Positions 56,214 to 64,000 of a stretch of 64,000 nucleotides of DNA are shown in pieces. This stretch comes from Massariosphaeria phaeospora (lineage: Eukaryota > Ascomycota > Dothideomycetes > Pleosporales). Positions within the stretch are counted from its first letter, which is position 1, and each line of letters begins with the position of its first letter. The notes under the pieces were generated by a model. It had not been told where the DNA came from. It did no database searches and saw only the letters and a program-made list of their open reading frames with translations. Where the stretch lies: NCBI GenBank assembly GCA_011032825.1, contig JAADJZ010000003.1, positions 1,984,001 through 2,048,000 on the forward strand, in the 5' to 3' direction. The translations under genes were made by a program, and so were the position numbers.

Positions 56214-56409
56214 TTGAGCAGAGAACCAGCAACCTCACACCAATGGACAGTCAGCCCAAGAGCAGCACAATCGACGCTCGGACCAGCGTGTTCCTCGAAG
56301 CGCACATCGCGTCGGACCAAACACGATTTCACAGCCGAGTATAGAGTACGTGTCGCAAAAGCACGACCCGTTGAGTGAGGTTGGAACAGACACACTGGGT
56401 GAAGCATTA

Positions 56410-57016
<607 letters not shown>

Positions 57017-57519
57017 GTTGAGGGGGAGAGGGTGGTGGTTGCGGAGAGAGGGTGAGTGATGAGTTGGCTGGTTGAAGTGGAGAGCGTGGAGTGGTTTGCT
57101 GGCGAGTTGATGGGCGAGATGGCAGTTGGGCTGGTGGGCGGCTGGCTTTATTTGGGGGGATGCGCGCGGGGGATCACAAAGGCGCTCGGGCCCCGGCGGG
57201 CGCGCTGGATCACACCTGCACCTGGCTGCCCAGGTGCACAGCCAACTCGGCTAGCTCGCGCGCGATCCGTGCTTTCCCTTTCAGCGTCGCCTTCGCGCTG
57301 CGCCAAGCGCCTGCCTGCCTTCCTGACACGCTAGGCGGGCTGGGCTGAGGGATCACACAAACGCTGTGATCTGGGCAGGCGCGCCGGCCCCCAGCGCCCA
57401 TATAAGCCCGCCCCGCCCACTTCCTCCGTCGTTCTCCCACCACACCGCACCACACCAACTCCGCCAACACCCCACTGCCACTTCTATCCATCCTCACACC
57501 ATCCTTTCAACCGCCCACC
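57017..57519. promoter_or_regulatory. Bidirectional histone H4-H3 promoter
   Basis: 503 bp between the two start codons. H3 side: TATATAAG at 57399-57406. H4 side: TATA-like AAATAAAG read on the minus strand at 57146-57153. GATCACA occurs at 57172-57178, 57208-57214 and 57351-57357, and in reverse at 57365-57371, the last two forming an inverted pair with a 7-bp spacer. Long GC-rich stretches surround them. Confidence 0.75.
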
Positions 57520-58203
57520 ATGGCCCGCACCAAGCAAACAGCCCGTAAGTCCCCTCTGCGCCTATCTGGCGCACCGCCTGTCTCCCCGCCCATGCACGTC
57601 GCTTTTGGCGTTCGTCGTCGCCGTCGCTGCCTGCGCTTTCGCCTCCACATCTGCCGCTCGCGCCACCTCAACGCGTTGCATCCCGACGCGTGCACTCAGG
57701 CGTGCCGACCGCTGCCTTGCGCATCGTGCCCATCTCACGCTGAACAGTGTCGCTAACTGTCTGCAGGCAAGTCTACCGGTGGCAAGGCCCCGCGTAAGCA
57801 GCTCGCCTCCAAGGCCGCCCGCAAGTCCGCCCCGTCTACCGGTGGTGTCAAGAAGCCCCATCGCTACAAGCCCGGTACCGTCGCTCTCCGTGAGATTCGA
57901 CGATACCAGAAGTCGACCGAGCTCCTCATCCGCAAGCTGCCCTTCCAGCGTCTCGTCCGTGAGATCGCCCAGGACTTCAAGTCGGACCTGCGCTTCCAGT
58001 CTTCTGCCATCGGCGCTCTCCAGGAGTCGGTCGAGGCCTACCTCGTCTCCCTCTTCGAGGACACCAATCTCTGCGCCATTCACGCCAAGCGTGTCACCAT
58101 CCGTACGTTACCTTGCTTCCACTTGTCCTATGGCCGCACTAACATCCCCGCAGAGTCCAAGGACATCCAGCTCGCTCGTCGCCTCCGTGGTGAGCGTGGT
58201 TAA
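57520..58203 (+). CDS. HHT1: Histone H3
   Basis: Core nucleosome histone. Exons 57520-57544, 57767-58102 and 58154-58203; introns of 222 and 51 nt; 136 residues including Met, the standard length. The first exon codes MARTKQTA plus one base; splicing restores [24 protein letters not shown] with the K4, K9, K14, S10 and K27 region, followed by the histone fold and the ending [16 protein letters not shown]. It is the replication-type fungal H3. Transcribed divergently from H4. Confidence 0.98.
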
Positions 58204-58938
58204 ATGCCTTCCCTTTCTTGCATCGTGGCCTGACTCTTGTCAACACATCTGGCTGCGATGACTACGACATATGGACGGTTGGGTTAAATGGCGTTACGGG
58301 TTATCATGGTTCACGGTCATCATCTCGGTCTATGGGTGCACAAGAGCGGAGCGGCGATGTATATTCCCCGAATCATCGGTGACGATGGTCACTGACCAAT
58401 GAATTGACAAAGTCTGTCGACTTCTTACTTCAAATTTGTTTGCATTGTCTTGATCGTGATGTTTTGCCATGCGTGACAAACCGCTGAGCTGCTGGATCGG
58501 TATTGATACGATGGTGAGGGTGAATCTCGCAAATCCTTCTGCCTGCCGGCTACCAGGTCTTTCAGTACGTCAGCTCTTTAAACCGAACCCACCCAAAGTT
58601 CCCATAGGCCGGTATCTTTGATCTACAAGGTCGAGTTTTAATACGTCCAGTACAAAACACAATCATTTAAGAAATTGTTCTCCTGCGAGTGATACAGAGT
58701 GGCACTTGTGCCTGCTGAGCGCGGCTTCGGAATGGTGGAATGAGTCATCTGCGGAACAGTAACCACATGGATGTTACGAGTACATGCAAATCGACAAGCC
58801 TCATTATTATCTTGTATACGACGGTGCATGGAATTGATCGTGGTCTGTTGCTTTCGCCAAACATAGTGAGTCTCCCTTATACAGGAAAAACCCCTAAATC
58901 CAGGTAGCCGGTGATAGGCGCTTACGCCGGGCGCGTCG
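58204..58938. other. Intergenic
   Basis: H3 3' UTR region and promoter of the EXO5 gene; no supported frame. Confidence 0.6.
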
Positions 58939-60665
58939 ATGACCTCACCACCGCTGCCAAAGCCAACATCGCGTCTGACCGCGCAGGACGGCTACGCGCT
59001 TGCTCCTAAAGATCACACTATAGAGGAACCCGGACTTTCAGTGGCGACAATGGAAACGCCTAGCGACTACGGCTCCGACTTCGAAGCTCGCTCTGCCGCG
59101 AGCGATTATGGCTCCGACTTCAGCCCAGAAGACATCCAAGACACACTTGTTGGCGACTTGCTGGTGCACATAGCGGCCACCGCTCCAGATACTAGTATCT
59201 ACCCGAGCATCGAGGGACATGCAGTGGACCATGACGGCGTCATCCTGCGCGCCTCGTCTTCGACCGCCCCCGTCAGGCTGGGGGAGGGGACGAGAGGGCG
59301 TGCTGAAGGGCGGCGGCGCGTGCCAGTGGAGGTCGAATACGATTGTCCTTCGCGGCACGCTTGGAACGGTATTTACTCTCGCTCCTTGCTATTAGTATGC
59401 GCGGCGGAAGACTGACATACTGACAGCGTCTAGTCCCACAGGGAGGGGTTGTCTCAGAACGCGCCACGGATGCCTCCACAACAGCCGGTTCGAGTGGCAG
59501 CGCGAGCGATGCGCGTTCCCCCCTCGAGCGCTTTCGCACCAAGCCCAAGAAACCGCTGTCTGTGACCGATCTTGTTTCCCCCGCATGGTGCGAACTACAA
59601 TATTTCTACGCGTTGAGTAAATTCGGCCGCAAGCCGCGCACTGCTGCCATGAAAACTGGCTCCAGAATCCACCAGGCCCTCGAAGAGCAAGTGCACAAAA
59701 TAGTGCCGGTGCAGGTGCAGAGCAAAGAAGATCGCTTCGGCCTGCGGATCTGGAACACAATTCAGGGGTTGCGCACGTTGCGTGAAACCGGGCTAACTAG
59801 AGAACTCGACGTCTGGGGTGTCGTAAACGGTGAGGTGGTCAATGGAGTCATCGATGAAGTATCGTATACATGCCACGACCCAGAATTCAAGGAACGGGTC
59901 GAGGGTAGGAAGGCGGAGAAGAGCAAAGACACGGTGGGCCCGGGGCAGTTGAGACTTGACGAGGTCTTCTCCCGCGTCGGAAAAAGTGAGCAGATGAGCG
60001 CGTGGCTTAGAGCGCCGACGCCGGCTCGCGATGTCTATATTTCGGATGTGAAGACTCGCGGCGTGCGATCGGTGCCCGCTGGTGCGTCGCTCCGACCGAC
60101 GTGGATGCAGTTGATGCTCTATCGCAAGCTACTTGAGTCATTATCTTCGAACACGGTGGATGCGGAGACGGTGCTGGAAAGGTACAGCCTCTCGCCTTTG
60201 AAGACATTTACCGAAGTCTTTATGTTTGAGATCGGGCGCCTGAGCGCTGTAGGAGATGGGGAAACAGTCCTCGGCGACGAGGCCCCACACAACGCCCTCC
60301 AAGGCTCAGAAGTCGAATCGCATCCCAATCTCCTGTCTCTCTGGTCTCTCATGATCACCGAATTCCAACACAGTATTACCTCCATCAACGACATCCTCCG
60401 TGCTGAGTTTCGGTACTCGAAAACCGGTGATGTGATAGGCTCAGCGCTCACAGTCTATGACACGAAATCGATCGAAGAGTACCTAGGCTCGGAAATGCAA
60501 TGGTGGAAAGGGGAAAGAGAAGCCAAGGGTGTTGCGATTGAAGAAGCGTTCAAGTGTAGGGTCTGTGATTTCGCAGAGGAGTGTAGCTGGCGGAAGAACA
60601 AAATTGAGGAGGCAACGGAGAAACATAGACTTCGCGCCCGTTCAAGAGGGAAGAGCGCTGTTTGA
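58939..60665 (+). CDS. EXO5: Exonuclease V (EXO5/Dem1), 5'-3' ssDNA exonuclease
   Basis: Single-strand DNA exonuclease with a 4Fe-4S cluster; yeast relative (Dem1) works in mitochondrial DNA maintenance, others in nuclear interstrand-crosslink repair. Exons 58939-59368 and 59434-60665 with a 65-nt intron; 553 residues. The N-terminal ~145 residues are acidic and Ser/Asp-rich with a duplicated DYGSDF motif. The nuclease part has LSVTDLVSPAWCELQYFYAL with the first cluster cysteine, KTGSRIHQALE, VVNGVIDEV (catalytic Asp region), DVYISDVKTRG with the D..xK nuclease motif, and FKCRVCDFAEECSW (C-x2-C-x5-C) giving the other three cluster cysteines. Basic tail HRLRARSRGK. Confidence 0.93.
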
Positions 60666-60969
60666 GAAGCCCTATACTGTAGAGAACCAAGGTATAGTGG
60701 CATCTATAGATTTTGCTTGCATATGGTGTTCGGAGGCTATGATATCCTACACAGTTTTGCTTTTACACAATACTACACTGTCTTCCAAACACTTCCTCTG
60801 TGTCTATTTATGTGCTCATGATTTAGCATCTCCTCGTATTCATAACAGTACGAGCACCAACTTTTACAGACGAAGACTAGCGCATGCATAACCGCATTGA
60901 CTATAAGCTGGTTTCGGGCAGCAATGTACAAGAGCATCCCACCACTTGTGTCCGATAAACATATACCAA
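60666..60969. other. Convergent 3' regions of EXO5 and the RED-like gene
   Basis: About 300 bp between two stop codons facing each other; AT-richer, no frame. Terminators for both genes must lie here. Confidence 0.6.
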
Positions 60970-62712
60970 CTAGCCCAATGCCTTAGTTTCCTTCTGTCGG
61001 TCCATAGCCTTCAGGATGTCAGTTGCACTGTTCTTATCTCCCTTCCTCTTTTTCGGGCCACGCTTCCTCTTCTTGCCGCTTCCATCATGCACGTCGCCGT
61101 CATCATCCTGCTCTCCACCAAGACCTTTCCATTCGGAAAACTTAACCTTCTCACCATCTCGTTCCATTTCCTCTGCGTCATCAAAACGCGACCCGCCAAA
61201 GCCCATGTCAATGTCTTCCAAGTCACGGTCGCGGGTGGCAAGTTCTGCAGCACGCTTCTTGAGACGAGCCTCTTCAGGATCAGAGGGTTGGAGGAGGGTT
61301 GAATTGGGATCTAGGGTGCGGACTTTCTTTAGAGCAGCGAGGACGGTGCCATCGCCAGTGGACCTAGCGGACGGAACCGATGTCGGGGTGCTGTCCTTGA
61401 AATAATTACGCTTCGTGGTATGTTGAGACGAAGATGCTGCTGGAGGCAACATCTGGCCCTGAGTCGCTGACAATTCGCTGTTATTCTCGTTGTTAGGCGA
61501 AAACTGCGGATTGGGGGTAGTCTTTGGAATTTCTCCTTCCTCGACTGGCACCACCACGCCCTCCGCCACAGTTCTCGCCTCGTTCTCCTCATCTGACGAA
61601 TCTTCATCCTCTCCATCTTCAAGATCAGCTAGAGGATTGTAGCTGGACCCCACACCTTCAAAGATGTCTTCGTCTTCCGACTCAGGTTCTTGTGGTTTAG
61701 GCGGAGGAAGATTGTGCATGTTGATCGGTTTCGTCGCGTCATCCAGATCGTGACGAAGCTCAGGTGGGGGCGCCTCGTTTCTCGGTTTCCGTATCTTCCG
61801 TTTCTCTTTACCGTCGGCATCTGTAACTAACAAGACGTCTCTTCCCTTTGCATCGACTTCTATTCTGGAAGTTTCGCCGCGAGGATTGAGCTTTCTGAAC
61901 CCAGGCCCAAGGCTCGGATATCTCTTTGCGTGTTCGGCTGCCGCAGCATCTGCCGCAGCCTGCCTTTGTGCCTTGAGCTCTGCTAGAATGTCATTACGTG
62001 TCCGCTTGGTGCCGGCTACAGGAGGCGGTGGGGCCATGTCCCCCTTCTTCTCCACCTTTTCGCGTATGATGGGCCCGATTTCGTGCTCGGCTAGATGATC
62101 AAACTCGTCTTCAAGCTCTGGCTGCTGCGTCTCCGTCTCCGGCTCTCCGTCGTGCAGGTCCTCGCCCTTCCGCACCCGCTCGAGTAACCTCCTATCCAAG
62201 CCTTTGACGAGATGGGTTGCTCTCAAGTCACCGCCCGTGATCTCCTGCACCAAGTTTTCAAATGTATCGCGGTCGATTTGACCCAGCTTCATGGCTTCTT
62301 CGAGATTCTTAATGCGCTGTGCAAGCTCGTTGTTTTCATCGTCAGTCCGCGATTGCGTACGATCGACATAGCCAGCGGCGAGCTTAGTGCCCTTGGGCGC
62401 GACCGATCTGAGCTTCTTCGCGGGGTGGGCTTTGGCGTTGCGCTCGGCGAACTGGCGGGCAAACTCAGCCTGCACTGAGTTGCGACCCACCTGGCGCCTG
62501 GCAGTGCGGTCAGCATTACGTGCCACCGCTGTGTAGGCGGGGAAGGACATTTGCATGTCGCAAGGGGAGTCTCACGGCGTCATAGGGATGCTGGAGTGCT
62601 TGCGGGCTCCTAGCACCGTGCCAGCTGGTCGCGTCGCTGGGGGCGAGCCCGCATCGCCATCCGGCTTGCGCGAACTAGCCAGCACGAGGCGCCGGAACTG
62701 CTGGTTGTCCAT
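60970..62712 (-). CDS. RED/IK-type spliceosome-associated protein
   Basis: Protein with the RED N-terminal domain; relatives (RED/IK, fission yeast Smu2) act with Smu1 in the spliceosomal B complex in the nucleus. Exons 62576-62712 and 60970-62497, 78-nt intron; 554 residues. The join produces HSSIPMTPRQVGRNSVQAEF, which exists in neither exon alone, then FAERNAK, APKGTKLAAGYVDR, LEEAMKLGQIDRDTFENLVQ and GGDLRATHLVKGLDRRLLERV, all typical of the RED domain. The rest is charged and probably disordered, with acidic runs and a C-terminal KKRKRGPKKRKGDK nuclear signal. The frame's internal ATG at 62556 lies inside the intron and is not the start. A TGTTGC repeat precedes the gene. Confidence 0.88.
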
Positions 62713-63245
62713 GGCGGCGGGGGACGGCTCGAGACGGGCGCGTCGCTGTGCCTGAGGTGGTGGCTGGTTGTGTGTTGCTGTGTTGCTGTGTTGCTGTGTT
62801 GCTGTGTTGCTGTGTTGCGGCGCTGTCTGCTTTGCGTTGCTCGGCCATCGTGGGTCGCAAGGTTAAGAGGCGGCCCGAGCGCGGAGCCAAGGATGTACCT
62901 AGGTAGGTGCGGGGTGGTGGCGCCCTCGGGAACTACCCCACAGCCCCGAATTGCCCCATCGAGCAACTGCGTCATACCTACCCCCTGTTTGTTTGTGGTT
63001 CCACGCCGCTCTTCTGCTCGTGCTCGCGTTTGCTCACTCGACCATGACCCGGTACTGCAAACGCAGGCTCTCGTTGACAGGCCCCCCCAGTGCCTGAATC
63101 AGCAGGACTGACACCGCTTCCCATCATGGAACCAGCCTATATAAGTTACCCGGGGGGCACAAATCCGCCGAACCTACTCCACCTCCCTCCCCCTCCCCCT
63201 CTCTCTCTCCACTTCTACTATTCCCAATTCCTCCTCTAGCGGACC
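62713..63245. promoter_or_regulatory. Divergent promoter region of the RED-like and GH43 genes
   Basis: Contains a nine-base-type tandem repeat (tgtgttgctgtgttgc) at 62770-62819 on the RED side. On the GH43 side TATATAAG lies at 63138-63145, about 105 bp before the start, followed by a long C/T tract (63178-63222) as is usual for highly expressed fungal genes. Confidence 0.7.
62770..62819. repeat. Tandem repeat tgttgctg in RED-like gene 5' region
   Basis: Five near-perfect copies of the ten-base unit tgttgctgtg, about 58 bp upstream of the start codon at 62712. Confidence 0.85.
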
Positions 63246-64000
63246 ATGTTCTTACGAGTGGTTGCCTTTGTGGCTGCCTTGCTCGCTTCATCGGGCTTGT
63301 GCTGTGGCAATTCTACGACCAATGGCACATTTAGCAATCCCATCCTCAAGTCTGGGGGAGCGGATCCGTAAGTCGATTCCCAGTTGCGGGTCAAACTTTA
63401 CTAAACACTAAACAGATGGGTCATAAGCCATGACAACTACTACTACATGACCTATACTACCAACGACAACATTACGCTGCTGCGGAGTCGGGTTCTCACG
63501 TACGTGTATAGCTATATGGCGGGTGTGCCCATTCTTGGTGCATCTGAGCTAACATTTCTAGGGACTGGAACAATGCCGAGCAGAAACTGCTGTTCAAGCC
63601 TCCGCCCGGCCTCAACTACTCCACTGATATGTGGGCCCCCGAGCTTCACCAACTCGACGGAAAGTGGTACGTCATCTACACGGCCGACCCGAGGAACGAC
63701 TCGCCACCCCCCGAGATCGACATGTGGTGTGACTACAACTGCCCCGCTGTAAACCACCGCATGTTCGTACTAGAAGGGTCAGACTCCAATCCATGGACCT
63801 CCGTGTATTCATACAAGGCGGAACTCGATACATATGACCAGTTTGCGATTGACGGAACGTACTTCCAGCACGAAGGCAGCCTCTACCACATCTACAGTTG
63901 TTGGTTTCGAAAGTACGATGCCTGGCCGGCCAACCTCTGTATCAGCAAGTTATCGAACCCTTGGACGGTAGCGTCCCCGTTCTCGGAGCGCCAGGTTATC
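63246..64000 (+). CDS. Secreted GH43 glycosidase, 5' part (runs off the window)
   Basis: Glycoside hydrolase family 43 enzyme (arabinan/xylan side-chain type), secreted. Exons so far: 63246-63367, 63416-63499 and 63562 to the window end; introns of 48 and 62 nt. Signal peptide MFLRVVAFVAALLASSGLCC. The first splice restores SNPILKSGGADPWVISHDNY with the catalytic base D40 of the five-bladed propeller; the second gives RSRVLTDWNNAEQ. Further family marks: WAPELHQLDGKWYVIYTA and DQFAIDGTYF, the pKa-modulating Asp. The general-acid Glu lies in the following blade and is beyond the window, so completeness cannot be judged. Frame is open to the last codon. Confidence 0.9.

Overview
The window is nuclear DNA of a filamentous ascomycete (Pezizomycotina, probably Dothideomycetes-like; the species cannot be named from sequence alone). 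Reasons: short spliceosomal introns (46-139 nt; one of 319 nt) with GT..AG ends and CTAAC/CTGAC-type branch sites, a Zn2Cys6 regulator, a Fus3/Kss1-type MAP kinase, a RasB-type Ras, secreted CAZymes, a divergent intron-bearing H4-H3 pair, and a sharply bounded AT-rich block of transposons wrecked by transitions typical of repeat-induced point mutation (RIP). All exon models below were built by hand from reading frames and splice sites.

Left arm (1-25.6 kb): Zn2Cys6 regulator (1560-3850 +); LCP5 (-); an acidic unknown protein (-); a PQ-loop membrane protein (-) divergent from ERV1 (+); a Fus3/Kss1-type MAPK (-); a 56-residue cysteine-rich protein assembled from two exons (18825-19134 -); DBP3 helicase (-); a frameshifted alpha/beta hydrolase preceded by a 22-bp minisatellite; and an intronless secreted kinase-like protein (23534-24562 -) next to the transposon block. 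Long gene-free stretches lie at 3.9-8.2, 9.2-11.3 and 16.4-18.8 kb.

Centre (25619-45962): a 20.3-kb nest of dead elements, with no intact gene. At least five pogo-like DNA transposons (ends start 5'-ACGT, TA target duplications), two pogo-derived fold-back MITEs, two copies of a 327-bp hAT-like MITE (8-bp duplications) and one 7185-bp Ty3/Gypsy chromovirus (502-503 bp LTRs, 5-bp CTATT duplication) sit inside each other up to four levels deep. Subtracting the inner insertions brings four pogo-like elements back to 1.85-1.88 kb, which supports the nesting.

Right arm (46-64 kb): a probably GPI-anchored cutinase-family esterase whose stop codon is 27 bp from the block; RAS2/RasB (-); a six-exon acyl-CoA synthetase of the ACSS3/propionyl type (-); a HAD-type dehalogenase-like hydrolase (-); divergent histones H4 (-) and H3 (+) with a shared 503-bp promoter; exonuclease V (+); a RED/IK-type splicing protein (-); and the start of a secreted GH43 glycosidase (+) that runs off the window. 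Most are housekeeping genes; those bordering the repeat block (kinase-like protein, broken hydrolase, cutinase) are secreted or dispensable types, as often seen beside AT-rich blocks in plant-associated fungi.
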